Shown piece after piece: positions 15,761 to 25,797 of a stretch of 36,209 nt of DNA. Positions within the stretch are counted from its first letter, which is position 1; each line of letters starts with the position of its first letter. The position numbers were made by a program, and so were the translations under genes. The notes below the pieces were generated by a model. It did not search any database and had not been told where the DNA came from. It saw only the letters and a program-made list of their open reading frames with translations. The stretch comes from DALYLB01 sp046154695 (GTDB lineage: Bacteria; Acidobacteriota; Blastocatellia; RBC074): positions 1-36,209 of the forward strand of contig JBJXFI010000330.1 of NCBI GenBank assembly GCA_046154695.1. Reading direction: 5' to 3'.

Positions 15761-16416
15761 GCCAATACGAATCGACCGCGAAAACGACGCTGAAGCGGCT
15801 GCCCCAGCGGGGCAGCTTCGATCGCGAGACCGTCTACCGAATTCTGGACGAGGCCTTCGTCTGCCACGTGGGATTCTCGGTGGACGGCCAGCCTTTCGTG
15901 ATCCCGACCGCGTATGGGCGGGTGGGAGACACGCTCTATATTCACGGATCGGCCGCCAGCCGAATGATGCGTTCGCTTTCGGGAGGCATCCCGGTCTGCG
16001 TGACGGTGACGCTGGTGGACGGGCTGGTGCTGGCGCGCTCGGCCTTTCACCACTCGATCAATTATCGGTCGGTCGTGATCTTCGGCACCGCGACCCTCGT
16101 CGAGGAGGAGGCCGGAAAGCACGCCGCGCTCCGGGCGTTTACCGATCACATCATTCCCGGCCGGTGGGAGGAGGTCCGCGAGCCGAACGCGCAGGAGCTG
16201 AAGGCGACGACGGTGCTTTCCTTGCCGCTCACCGAAGTTTCGGCCAAGATTCGGACCGGAGAGCCAAAAGACGATGAAGAGGATATGGCGATTCCGGTGT
16301 GGGCGGGCGAGTTGCCCCTGCTCACCCGAACCGGAGCGCCCATCGCCGATTCGCATACATCGGCGAAGACACCCGTCCCCGAATATGTTTTGAAGTACCG
16401 TGCCCCGAGACAATGA
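15757..16416 (+). CDS. Pyridoxamine 5'-phosphate oxidase-fold (PPOx/NimA-like) flavin-binding protein
   Basis: The 219-residue protein is of the split-barrel FMN-binding superfamily, annotated as pyridoxamine-phosphate-oxidase-related. Typical stretches are LKRLPQRGSFDRETVYRILDE cut here to its core RGSFDRETV, CHVGFSVDGQPFVIPT, GSAASRMMRSL, LVLARSAFHHSINYRSV, PGRWEEVREP and VWAGELPL. It probably binds FMN or FAD; the substrate is unknown and it is not a proven PdxH. The start overlaps the CMD gene stop (ATGA). Proteins of this type commonly sit beside PdxR-like regulators, which fits the divergent gene here. Confidence 0.88.
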   Translation: MSQYESTAKTTLKRLPQRGSFDRETVYRILDEAFVCHVGFSVDGQPFVIPTAYGRVGDTLYIHGSAASRMMRSLSGGIPVCVTVTLVDGLVLARSAFHHSINYRSVVIFGTATLVEEEAGKHAALRAFTDHIIPGRWEEVREPNAQELKATTVLSLPLTEVSAKIRTGEPKDDEEDMAIPVWAGELPLLTRTGAPIADSHTSAKTPVPEYVLKYRAPRQ

Positions 16417-16427
16417 AAAGCATGGTG

Positions 16428-16449
16428 GCACAAGCTGAACAGCTTGTGC
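16428..16449 (+). terminator. Hairpin between PPOx and DinB genes
   Basis: GCACAAGCT (16428-16436) and AGCTTGTGC (16441-16449) form a perfect 9-bp stem with the loop GAAC, followed by GACTTTTCC. It may be a weak terminator or an intergenic palindromic repeat. It sits 12 bases after the PPOx stop and before the DinB ribosome-binding site. Confidence 0.5.
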
Positions 16450-16471
16450 GACTTTTCCCGAGGAGTCGTTG

Positions 16472-16945
16472 ATGAATCAGATTGAGAGAGACGAACTAAT
16501 CGCCATGTACGCCGCCGGGTATGACGAGGTGATGGAGGCCCTGAAAGGCTTCCCGGCCGACAAGCTGACGGCGCATCTGCTCGCGGGCAAGTGGAGCGCG
16601 GCCGAGATCGTTCAACACCTGGCCGACAGCGAGATGACCAGCGCGATCCGTCTGCGGAGGCTGCTCTGCGAGTGGCAGCCGGTCATTCAGGGCTACGATC
16701 AGGATTTGTATGCCACGCGGCTGAGCTACAATGAACGCGACATCGCGCCCGCCCTCGATGCGTTGCGCGGCGCGCGGGCGACGACCACGCAGTTGCTGCG
16801 CCGCATGACCGGGGAGGACTGGCTTCGCGAAGGCACGCACACGGAGAGCGGCCGATACACTCCGGAAGACTGGCTGCGAATCTACGCGGCGCATGCGCGC
16901 GACCATGTGCGGCAAATCCAACAGTTGCGGGAGGAGATCAAATGA
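16472..16945 (+). CDS. DinB/YfiT-like four-helix protein (first)
   Basis: The 157-residue DinB-family protein belongs to a superfamily of metal-binding four-helix bundles that includes thiol transferases such as BstA and YfiT. The key His positions are visible: WSAAEIVQHLADSE (first His, helix 2) and the C-terminal AAHARDHVRQI with the paired His of the metal triad. The activity is unknown; many members act in thiol or detoxification chemistry. Met 16472 has GAGGAG six bases before it. Its stop overlaps the next gene (ATGA). Confidence 0.88.
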   Translation: MNQIERDELIAMYAAGYDEVMEALKGFPADKLTAHLLAGKWSAAEIVQHLADSEMTSAIRLRRLLCEWQPVIQGYDQDLYATRLSYNERDIAPALDALRGARATTTQLLRRMTGEDWLREGTHTESGRYTPEDWLRIYAAHARDHVRQIQQLREEIK

Positions 16946-17457
16946 CGAAACCTGACGCGACCGAATACGCCGAATATTTCGGCAAATATATCGCCCTCGT
17001 TCCGGAGGGAGATATCGCCGCCACGCTGGAGCGCCAGTTCGAAGAGACGCGCCGCCTGTTTGGCGGCGTGCCGGAGGCGTTGGGGAGCCATCGATACGCG
17101 CCGGGCAAGTGGAGCCTGCGGGAGATGCTCGGGCATGTCATCGACACGGAGCGCGTCTTCGCGTATCGCGCGCTTCGCATCGCGCGCAACGACAAGACTC
17201 CGCTTCCAGGTTTCGAGCAGGACGGGTTCGTCGCGGCGGCCGGCTTCGAGGAGCGGACGATCGCGGACCTGATCGAGGAGTTCGCGATCGTGCGGCGGGC
17301 CACACTCGCGCTCTTTCGCACGTTGACCGGCGAGGCGTGGCTGCGGGTCGGCGAGGCGAGCGGCCATCCGATGAGCGCGCGCGCCGCCGCCTGGATCATC
17401 GCCGGCCACGAACGCTATCACCACGACATCCTGACGACGCGCTACCTGGGACAATAA
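16942..17457 (+). CDS. DinB/YfiT-like four-helix protein (second)
   Basis: The 171-residue DinB-family protein has WSLREMLGHVIDTERVFAYR carrying the first His and the C-terminal AGHERYHHDIL carrying the His pair of the metal site. It starts within the stop of the preceding DinB gene (ATGA) and has GGAGGAG before it, so the two are translated together. The two proteins are related to each other but not near-identical. It ends 23 bases before the convergent hisH stop, and no terminator is visible there. Confidence 0.88.
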   Translation: MTKPDATEYAEYFGKYIALVPEGDIAATLERQFEETRRLFGGVPEALGSHRYAPGKWSLREMLGHVIDTERVFAYRALRIARNDKTPLPGFEQDGFVAAAGFEERTIADLIEEFAIVRRATLALFRTLTGEAWLRVGEASGHPMSARAAAWIIAGHERYHHDILTTRYLGQ

Positions 17458-17480
17458 CAGGAAGCGGAACCGGCAGCGGG

Positions 17481-18092
17481 CTACAATTCGGCGAAGTTCC
17501 GCAGCAGCTTCAGCCCCGTGGCCTGGCTCTTTTCCGGATGAAACTGCGCGCCGATGATGTTGCCGCGGCCGCAGATCGATGCGAAGGGCTTGGCATAATC
17601 GGTTTCACCCAGGATCGTGGACGGGTCGGCGGGCTCGACGTGATAGGAGTGAACGAAGTAATAGAATGACTGATCGGGCAGATCGCGGAAGACCGGGTGC
17701 GCGCCGCTCCCATTCGTGTACGCGACCTGATTCCATCCGACGTGCGGGACGCGCACGCCCTCGGGAAACTTGATGACCCGCCCGGGCAGCAGCCCCAGAC
17801 CGCGATGGACGCCGAACTCGAGGCCTTCGTCGAACATCATCTGCAAGCCGACGCACAAGCCCAGGATCGGTTTGCCCGCGCGCGCCGCCTCGATCACCAA
17901 GGCATCGAAGCCGAGGTTCCGCAGGTTCTCCATCGCGTATCCGAACGCGCCGACGCCGAGCAGCACCAGTTTGTCGGCCGCGCGCAGGGCATTTTCCTCC
18001 CGCGTCACCACGGCGTCCAGCCCCTGCGTGACGAAGGCTTTCTCGACGCTTCCCAGATTGCCGATACCGTAATCGATGATAGCGATGGCCAT
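17481..18092 (-). CDS. hisH: HisH, imidazole glycerol phosphate synthase glutaminase subunit
   Basis: The 203-residue class I glutamine amidotransferase gives ammonia to HisF, which makes IGP and AICAR. The triad is visible: nucleophile Cys80 in GLCVGLQMM, with His185 and Glu187 in QFHPEKSQ. The N-terminus IAIIDYGIGNLGSV and the loop PHVGWNQV are typical. The partner HisF is not in the window. The start is 14 bases after the hisB stop, so it belongs to the same transcript. Confidence 0.96.
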   Translation of the reverse strand: MAIAIIDYGIGNLGSVEKAFVTQGLDAVVTREENALRAADKLVLLGVGAFGYAMENLRNLGFDALVIEAARAGKPILGLCVGLQMMFDEGLEFGVHRGLGLLPGRVIKFPEGVRVPHVGWNQVAYTNGSGAHPVFRDLPDQSFYYFVHSYHVEPADPSTILGETDYAKPFASICGRGNIIGAQFHPEKSQATGLKLLRNFAEL

Positions 18093-18105
18093 GGCCGATG
18101 ATGAG

Positions 18106-18690
<585 letters not shown>

Positions 18691-18704
18691 AACGCACAGA
18701 TTCC

Positions 18705-19043
18705 TCACCGCAAAAGAAGCGGCTCTCCGAGCAAAACGACTTTTCCGTATTGAACTTCGAGAATTGCCTGCCGGATCCCGGGAAGGTGCTTCTCGATTTC
18801 AGGCAGGGAATTTCGATAGACCCGGACAACCACAAAACCGAGGGTGAGAGAAGAGATGTCCTGTTGAAAGCGTTGTCCCTTGTCCACGGTGAGGAAGACA
18901 TCAAAGGTTTCCTGCGCCTCTCGCAACAACTCGCCGTTGGTCAGATGACCCCACCCGACGTCAGATGTGTGGCTGATTGTTCCCAAATCGAGAAGATGCT
19001 TTTTCAACGGTCTGGGCACACAATGATCCAACAGAACATTCAT
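18705..19043 (-). CDS. DUF5615 PIN-like protein, putative toxin
   Basis: The 112-residue product begins MNVLLDHCVPRPL and has GELLREAQETFDVFLTVDKG, the DUF5615 (Mut7-C/PIN-like) pattern of conserved acidic residues seen in predicted RNase toxins. It starts inside the stop of the DUF433 gene (ATGA), the usual antitoxin-toxin order for this pair. Its own stop touches a possible hisB GTG start. Toxin activity is inferred from the family and partner. Its place inside a histidine operon is unusual. Confidence 0.8.
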   Translation of the reverse strand: MNVLLDHCVPRPLKKHLLDLGTISHTSDVGWGHLTNGELLREAQETFDVFLTVDKGQRFQQDISSLTLGFVVVRVYRNSLPEIEKHLPGIRQAILEVQYGKVVLLGEPLLLR

Positions 19044-19306
19044 CGATAGAGCTTCTCCTGGAGTTCCTTCAGGAATCGACGAACGACTTCCTTATCAATT
19101 CCGAAATGATCGGCAAACACACCGATGTTTTCCCCATCCTCCAGATAATCGAAAAGCGCATCGACCGGAACGCGCGTCCCGGCAAAAGTGGGACGCCCCC
19201 ATAAGACTTCTGGAGATTGAGAGACCAGTGAGCTGGCATATTCACGCCGATAGTCGGCTGCGGGCGGATCTTCAGCGGCATCTTCCACGACAGTGGTCTT
19301 TACCAT
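19040..19306 (-). CDS. DUF433 protein, putative antitoxin
   Basis: The 88-residue product carries the DUF433 pattern SPEVLWGRPTFAGTRVPV, then LFDYLEDGENI and FLKELQEKL, a small helix-turn-helix-like domain often paired with DUF5615 or VapC-like toxins. AAGGAGG lies five bases before the ATG, one of the strongest ribosome-binding sites in the his cluster. It begins 28 bases after the hisC stop, so it is probably transcribed with the his genes unless a promoter is hidden in hisC. Confidence 0.8.
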   Translation of the reverse strand: MVKTTVVEDAAEDPPAADYRREYASSLVSQSPEVLWGRPTFAGTRVPVDALFDYLEDGENIGVFADHFGIDKEVVRRFLKELQEKLYR

Positions 19307-19334
19307 ATTGCCTCCTTATCGACAGTATAGCACC

Positions 19335-20417
19335 CTACGATTGCCCAAATAGCTGCTTGAGGGCCGCAAGCAGTTTCTGATTCTCTTCCGGGGTCCCGAC
19401 GCTGATGCGAACATATTCCGAGAGCATGGGCGATTTGCTGATGTCGCGAATCAGGATCCCTCTGGCGTGGAGCGCCTCGAAGAGCTCTTTCGGAGGGATC
19501 GCGGTTCGCACACAGAAGAAGTTGGCGGCCGAAGGAGCGGGCGAGAGCCCTTCGATCTTCCCCAATTCGACGAAGAGCCGGTCGCGTTCGGCGCGCATCT
19601 TCTCGACGAGCGGCTGCAGAAGAGGGAGGTTCTCCAGGGCGGTCTCGGCGACCATGGCCGAAAAGAAGTTGAGACTGTAGGGCATCTTCGCCTTGTTGAA
19701 TTCGCGGATCAGCGCGGGCGCGGCCAGGCAATACCCGACGCGAAGCCCGCCCATCGCCATGGCCTTGGAAAAGGTTCGCAGAATAACCAGGTTCTCGTGC
19801 TCGCGGAGCAGCGCGAGGAAGTCCTCGCCGCCGATTTCGAGATAGGCCTGATCGACGACGACGATGCCGGGGCTGTTGCGGGCGATCGTCGCCAGATCGC
19901 GCACCGTGATCGTGCAGCCCGTCGGATTGTTCGGCGAGCAGATGATCGTCAGATCGGCCTTGCTGGTGACGACCTTGCTGGCGAGCCGCGGAAAATTGAA
20001 GGTCAGATCCTCATTGAGCGAGACTGGAATGATCTCGCCGCCCGCGACGCGGACCACCTGCTGATAGACCGAGAAGGTCGGCTCGGGCAGCACGACCCGC
20101 ACGCCCTTCTCCACGATGGCGTTGACGACCGACTGGATCATCTCGTTCGACCCGTTGCCGGCCATGATGCCCTCGGGAACCCATCCTGTGTACTCGGCCA
20201 GCCTGTGGAGCAGCGCCGTCGGGACGAACTCGGGATACCGCGCCCAGTCATAGCGCATGGCGCGCATCATCACCTTCTCTTTCAGCGCGAAGGGCATCCC
20301 GAACGGATTCTCGTTCTGATTGATCTTGATCGGCGCGTCGAGCGCGGCGAGCGTATACGCGCTGATCGCGCGTACGTTCGGTTTGATCTTGTCGAGAGGT
20401 GATCCCATTTCACTCAT
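19335..20417 (-). CDS. hisC: HisC, histidinol-phosphate aminotransferase
   Basis: The 360-residue PLP enzyme moves an amino group from glutamate to imidazole acetol phosphate. Fold-type-I motifs are GNGSNEMI, CSPNNPTGC, VVVDQAYLEI and the PLP-lysine segment LRTFSKAMAMGGLRVGY. The Met at 20417 overlaps the hisD stop by eight bases (ATGAGTGA); Met 20408 is an alternative. It acts with the other his genes here. Confidence 0.94.
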   Translation of the reverse strand: MSEMGSPLDKIKPNVRAISAYTLAALDAPIKINQNENPFGMPFALKEKVMMRAMRYDWARYPEFVPTALLHRLAEYTGWVPEGIMAGNGSNEMIQSVVNAIVEKGVRVVLPEPTFSVYQQVVRVAGGEIIPVSLNEDLTFNFPRLASKVVTSKADLTIICSPNNPTGCTITVRDLATIARNSPGIVVVDQAYLEIGGEDFLALLREHENLVILRTFSKAMAMGGLRVGYCLAAPALIREFNKAKMPYSLNFFSAMVAETALENLPLLQPLVEKMRAERDRLFVELGKIEGLSPAPSAANFFCVRTAIPPKELFEALHARGILIRDISKSPMLSEYVRISVGTPEENQKLLAALKQLFGQS

Positions 20418-21705
20418 ACCGGATCGTGGCCGCGCGCGCGTGGGCATCGAAACCTTCCGCGAGCGCAAGCCGTTCAATGGAGGGGGCGGTTCGCATCAGC
20501 TCTTCCCGGGTATAGCGAATGATGCTCGTCCGCTTCAGAAAATCGTAGACGCCGAGCGCCGAGGAGAAGCGGGCCGTCCCTCCCGTGGGCAGCACGTGAT
20601 TGGTGCCGGCGAAATAGTCTCCCACGGGCTCGGGCGACCAGGGGCCGATGAAGATCGCGCCCGCGTGCCGGATCTCAGCGGCGGTCGCCTCGCTGTCGGC
20701 GGTGATCACCTCGATGTGTTCCGGCGCGATCTCGTCGGCCAGCCGGCAGGCCTCGGCGAGCGAATCGACGACGATCAGCGCGCCGTAATCGGCAAGCGAA
20801 CGCGCGACGATCGCGCGGCGCGAAAGCGTCGCGGTCTGCCGGATCAGCTCTTCCCGCACCGCGCCCGCAAAGGCTTCGCTCGGCGTGATCAGGATCGCGG
20901 CCGCGTCCTCCGAATGCTCCGCCTGCGACAGCAGGTCGGCGGCCACGAAATCGGCCCGCGCCGTCTCATCGGCGATCACGACGATCTCGCTGGGGCCCGC
21001 GATCGAATCGATGTCCACCATGCCATAGACCAGTTTCTTGGCCGCCGCGACCCAACTGTTTCCGGGGCCCACGATCTTGTCGACGCGGGGAATCGAGGCG
21101 GTTCCGTATGCCAGCGCCGCGACGGCCTGCGCCCCGCCGATCGTGTAGACCTCGAACAGCTCCAGCTCCTTGAGCACGGCGGCGACGACCGGGTTCTGGC
21201 GAAACTGCGCGGGCGGCGTCACCACGACAATCCGCTCGACGCCGGCCACCCGCGCGGGCACCGCGTTCATCATCACCGTCGAGGGATAGGCAGCGGTGCC
21301 CCCCGGAACATACAGGCCGACGATCTCCAGCGGGCGCACCCGCTGGCCCAGCCGCACGCCGTTTTCGCGCGGAATCTCCCAGTCCCCCGTCAATTGATGC
21401 TCATGATAATGGCGGATGTTGCCGATGGCTTCGCGCATGGCCGCGATCAGTTCGACATCGACCCGCGAGGCCAGCTCTTCGATCGTCTCGCGATCGACGC
21501 GCATCGTCTCCGCCGTCAGCGGAACCCCGTCGAATCGCGCGGTGAACTCGATCAACGCCTCGTCCCCGCGATCGCGAACTTCGCGCAAAATGGCGTCCGC
21601 GCGGGTGAGAATGTCGCTGTCGAGCCCGATCCCGCGATTCAGAATCCGGCTGATCTTCGCCTCCCCCCTCGCTGAGGCTCCGGTGAACTTCAATATGTCG
21701 ATCAT
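20410..21705 (-). CDS. hisD: HisD, histidinol dehydrogenase
   Basis: The 431-residue zinc- and NAD-dependent enzyme carries out the last two oxidations to histidine. Visible motifs are YVPGGTAAYPSTV, GGAQAVAALAYGT, VGPGNSWVAAAKK, DSIAGPSE, the zinc and catalytic segment LLSQAEHSEDA, APEHIEV and GDYFAGTNHVLPT. The length is normal for the family. The ATG at 21705 is the only reasonable start; the upstream region has two tandem copies of CTTTCTACCGG but no good ribosome-binding site. It overlaps hisC by eight bases. Confidence 0.96.
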   Translation of the reverse strand: MIDILKFTGASARGEAKISRILNRGIGLDSDILTRADAILREVRDRGDEALIEFTARFDGVPLTAETMRVDRETIEELASRVDVELIAAMREAIGNIRHYHEHQLTGDWEIPRENGVRLGQRVRPLEIVGLYVPGGTAAYPSTVMMNAVPARVAGVERIVVVTPPAQFRQNPVVAAVLKELELFEVYTIGGAQAVAALAYGTASIPRVDKIVGPGNSWVAAAKKLVYGMVDIDSIAGPSEIVVIADETARADFVAADLLSQAEHSEDAAAILITPSEAFAGAVREELIRQTATLSRRAIVARSLADYGALIVVDSLAEACRLADEIAPEHIEVITADSEATAAEIRHAGAIFIGPWSPEPVGDYFAGTNHVLPTGGTARFSSALGVYDFLKRTSIIRYTREELMRTAPSIERLALAEGFDAHARAATIRYE

Positions 21706-21736
21706 ACTTTCTACCGGCTTTCTACCGGAGGATGGA

Positions 21737-21797
21737 CGGAAATTACGGAAACAACGAGACCAGACAATCAGCGGGTCCTTCCGCTCCGTGATTTCCG
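21737..21797 (-). other. Stem-loop in the hisG-hisD gap
   Basis: Arms 21737-21749 and 21785-21797 pair over 13 positions with one G-U (CGGAAATTACGGA with TCCGTGATTTCCG). The inner loop contains a second small hairpin (AGCGG/CCGCT). It is the largest gap inside hisZ-hisC. It may stabilise, process or attenuate the mRNA. No histidine-rich leader peptide is seen. Confidence 0.45.
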
Positions 21798-21813
21798 CTT
21801 GCCCGTCATCCGC

Positions 21814-22447
21814 TCATTCCTTCTCCAGAATTTCAGTCAGTTGCGAAATCAGCGCCCGGACCGCGTCGCGCTTCAGATGAAAGCTGGCGCGATTGACGAT
21901 CAGGCGGGCGGTCGATTCCGCGATCTCCTCGATCACTTCGAGGCCGTTCTCCTTCAGGGTGCGCCCCGTCTCGACCAGATCCACGATGCGATCCGAAAGG
22001 CCCAGCAGGGGCGCCAATTCGACCGAGCCGGAGAGATTGATCACCTCGATGGGGACGCCCTTGGCGTGAAAATGCTGTGTGGCGATCCGCGGATATTTCG
22101 TCGCTACGCGGACCGTGGCCAGCAGGTTGTAGGGGGTTCCGGCGACCTCCCGCCGGGCCGCGACCGCGATGCGGCAGCGGCCGAACATAAGATCCAGCGG
22201 CTCATGAACGCCCGCGCGCGATTCGAGCAGCACGTCGCGCCCGCAAATGCCGGCATCGGCGACGCCGTATTCGACATAGGTCGGCACATCGCCCGGCTTG
22301 ACCAGCACAAAGCTGTAGCAGCCCTCCCGCGAGTCGATGATCAGCTTGCGCGAATTCAACTCGCTCTCCTCGACGACGATCCCCGCCCGGGCGAAGAGCG
22401 CCAGGGACTCTTCCTGCATGCGCCCCTTCGAGAGCGCGATTGTGAGT

Positions 22448-22461
<14 letters not shown>
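21814..22461 (-). CDS. hisG: HisG, ATP phosphoribosyltransferase, short form
   Basis: The 215-residue enzyme joins ATP and PRPP in the first, committed step of histidine synthesis. The family start KLTIALSKGR, the GVADAGICGRDVLLE segment and the PRPP-binding NLSGSVELAP are visible. It lacks the C-terminal regulatory domain of the long form, so it needs HisZ, whose gene overlaps it by 14 bases. It starts with GTG at 22461, with AGGTGAG five bases before. Feedback inhibition by histidine would act through HisZ. Confidence 0.95.
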
Positions 22462-23566
<1,105 letters not shown>

Positions 23567-23671
23567 ACGATCGCTTTCAGAACGCTCTTTCCGCGAGGCC
23601 ATTCAAAGGAAGGAGACCTCCCGTGGTTTTCCTTCTTCGCGCGCTCCTTCGTCTGTCTTCGTGGACGAATC

Positions 23672-24610
23672 CTATCCTTGTCGAATCCGCCGCCCCTCAT
23701 GATCGACAGCGACCTCCATGGCGCGGGCGGCGACGCCGGCGGCGGCCAGCCGGGCCCTCATCGTCTCGCCGATCCCGGCGCAGTTGCCGTCGGCGAAGGC
23801 GATCATCGTCGAGCCCGCGCCGCTGATCGCGACGCCGAGCAATCCGGGGTGCTTTTCCGTCTCCTCATTGAGCTTCAACACCTCGCTCAGTCCCGGCGCG
23901 AGCGGCGCCCGATAGGGTTGATGCAGCAGGTCGCGCAGCGCCTCGTTCAAAAGCTCGAAGCGCCCTTCCGACAGGACGGCCTGAAGCAGCGCCGCGCGCT
24001 GCAGATTGTAAATGGCATCGTGGCGCGAGATCATCTTCGGAAGAACCGCGCGCATCCGGGCCGTCTCCATTTCGATCTCGGGGATGCAGAGGACGATCTT
24101 CACCTTCTCCGGCCACGGGCGGCGGACCGCGATCAGCGACCGCCGCGCCTTGCCCGAATAATCGACGCCTTCCTTGACGACCGCCACGACCATTCCGCCG
24201 AGCATGCTCGGGGCCAGATTATCCCCGTGCCCCTCGAAATGAAGCGCGTAGTCGAAGAAATCCTCCTGATCGAGCTCCTCCCCGGAGAGGGCCTCATAGA
24301 CCGACAAGCCCGCAATGATCGCGCTGCTGCTGCTGCCCAGCCCGCGTGAAAGCGGAATCCGGCTGTCCACATGCAGGCGCGCGCCGGGAATGCGCCGGCG
24401 GCGCTCTTCGGCGGCGTGCAGCGCCGCCCGAACGATCAGGTTGGTCTCATCCCGGGGGATTTTTTCGGCCCCTTCCCCCGTCGGAACAATCTCGAACCCG
24501 CTGTCGCGCGGCTCCACTCGAATTCGGAGGTGCAGCGAAAGCGCCAGGCCACAGGTGTCGAAACTCGCCCCCAGATTCGATGTGGAGGCCGGAACAATGA
24601 TTTCGGTCAT
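23672..24610 (-). CDS. thrB: ThrB, homoserine kinase (GHMP family)
   Basis: The 312-residue enzyme phosphorylates homoserine with ATP in threonine synthesis. GHMP motifs are VPASTSNLGASFD at the start, the ATP loop PLSRGLGSSSSAI, and the C-terminal GVAISGAGSTMIAF. No thrC or hom is in the window. It follows the E1-like gene by 38 bases and precedes hisZ by 105 bases on the same strand, so amino-acid genes are grouped but perhaps separately transcribed. Confidence 0.93.
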   Translation of the reverse strand: MTEIIVPASTSNLGASFDTCGLALSLHLRIRVEPRDSGFEIVPTGEGAEKIPRDETNLIVRAALHAAEERRRRIPGARLHVDSRIPLSRGLGSSSSAIIAGLSVYEALSGEELDQEDFFDYALHFEGHGDNLAPSMLGGMVVAVVKEGVDYSGKARRSLIAVRRPWPEKVKIVLCIPEIEMETARMRAVLPKMISRHDAIYNLQRAALLQAVLSEGRFELLNEALRDLLHQPYRAPLAPGLSEVLKLNEETEKHPGLLGVAISGAGSTMIAFADGNCAGIGETMRARLAAAGVAARAMEVAVDHEGRRIRQG

Positions 24611-24648
24611 AGGATTCTGCGGCGTCGATCATCGACGAAGGCATCGAC

Positions 24649-25686
24649 TCAGGCGCCGATATACCGGGAATAGAGCGATCGGGCGATATTCGGATCATCC
24701 GTCCCCTTGATGATGCTGCGCGCATCCGGGAAGACCGTGATCTCATGCTCCCCCAGGCGAAATCTCAACAAAAAGCGATTGTAGCTCACCTCTCCCAGAT
24801 CGCGGAGCTGCGCGGCGAGCAATTCAAAATCGATCACGGCGGGAGCGGCCGGAGTGATCTGCACCGCGTTCCGGCCGCAGAGCGAGGCAGCCATCTGTCC
24901 GCCGCGAACGGAAAGGTGCTCAAACCGCCTCTCCACGCAGGCGGGGCAATCAGGCACGCGCTCCCCCACATTCAGCCGCGTAAAGGAATTGAGCCAGAGG
25001 TCGAACTGCATGAGCGAACCGTGAAGCCGATCGACCTGGCCGGTCAGCAGCTTGAGCGTCTCGGCGATCTGATAGGACGAAACAGTCGCGATGATCGGCA
25101 GAATCACGCCGGCCGTGTCGCATGTCGGGGAGGTCCCCGGCGGCGGCATCTCCGGAAAGACGCAGCGCAGACAGGGCGTCACGCCCGGGCGAATCGTCAT
25201 CTGCACGCCATAGGCGCCGACCGCCGCGCCATAGACCCACGGCTTCCCCAGCTTGACCGCCGCGTCATTGAGCAGAAACCGGACCTCGAAATTGTCCGCG
25301 CCATCCAGGACCACGTCCGCATCCCGGATCAGCTCCTCGATATTGGAATAGTTGACATCCTTGACGACGGCTTCGACCCGCGCCTCCGAGTTGACGCGGT
25401 TGACCCGCGCGGCGGCGGCGACCGCTTTCGGAAGCCGGTCGGCGACATCCCGCTCCTCGTACATGATCTGCCGGTGCAGATTCGACTCTTCGATAAAATC
25501 CCGATCGACCAGCCGCAAAAAGCCGACGCCGGCGCGCGCGAGCATCTCGGCGTGCATCGCGCCCAGCGCGCCGCAGCCAATGACGGTCACGCGGCTCGCA
25601 GCCAGTCGTTCCTGCCCTTGTCTGCCGATGCCGGAAAAGAGAATTTGGCGGGAGTATCTGTCGGGATTGGGGAAAGCTGCGTTCAT
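24649..25686 (-). CDS. ThiF/MoeB/HesA-family E1-like adenylyltransferase
   Basis: The 345-residue enzyme would adenylate the C-terminus of a small sulfur-carrier protein (MoaD, ThiS or CysO type). The Rossmann ATP site is VTVIGCGALGAMHAEML, followed by DRDFIEESNLHRQ and the DGADNFEVR loop. Two zinc pairs, CLRC and CPAC, are present, with PTCDTAGVI between. About 80 C-terminal residues (NRFLLRF, TVFPDARSIIKGT, ARSLYSRYIGA) form the region seen in many acidobacterial ThiF proteins, not a rhodanese domain. The carrier is not in the window, so the pathway is undecided. Met 25686 is chosen from family length. Confidence 0.85.
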   Translation of the reverse strand: MNAAFPNPDRYSRQILFSGIGRQGQERLAASRVTVIGCGALGAMHAEMLARAGVGFLRLVDRDFIEESNLHRQIMYEERDVADRLPKAVAAAARVNRVNSEARVEAVVKDVNYSNIEELIRDADVVLDGADNFEVRFLLNDAAVKLGKPWVYGAAVGAYGVQMTIRPGVTPCLRCVFPEMPPPGTSPTCDTAGVILPIIATVSSYQIAETLKLLTGQVDRLHGSLMQFDLWLNSFTRLNVGERVPDCPACVERRFEHLSVRGGQMAASLCGRNAVQITPAAPAVIDFELLAAQLRDLGEVSYNRFLLRFRLGEHEITVFPDARSIIKGTDDPNIARSLYSRYIGA

Positions 25687-25729
25687 GCGTTGCGATATCG
25701 CGGATTCACTCTCCCGCTGGAAGAGACAA

Positions 25730-25784
25730 ACCACGGGGGCGCGGGGGAAAGGCGATGATGACGCCATCCGCGCATCCCCGTGGT
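25730..25784 (-). terminator. Terminator of the glycine-zipper gene
   Basis: ACCACGGGG (25730-25738) pairs exactly with CCCCGTGGT (25776-25784), and the inner GCGCGG/CCGCGC (25739-25744, 25768-25773) extends the stem. On the minus strand the hairpin is followed by TTTGTCTCTT. It lies just after the glycine-zipper gene stop and before the E1-like gene start. Confidence 0.6.
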
Positions 25785-25797
25785 CGATTCCCGCCGC

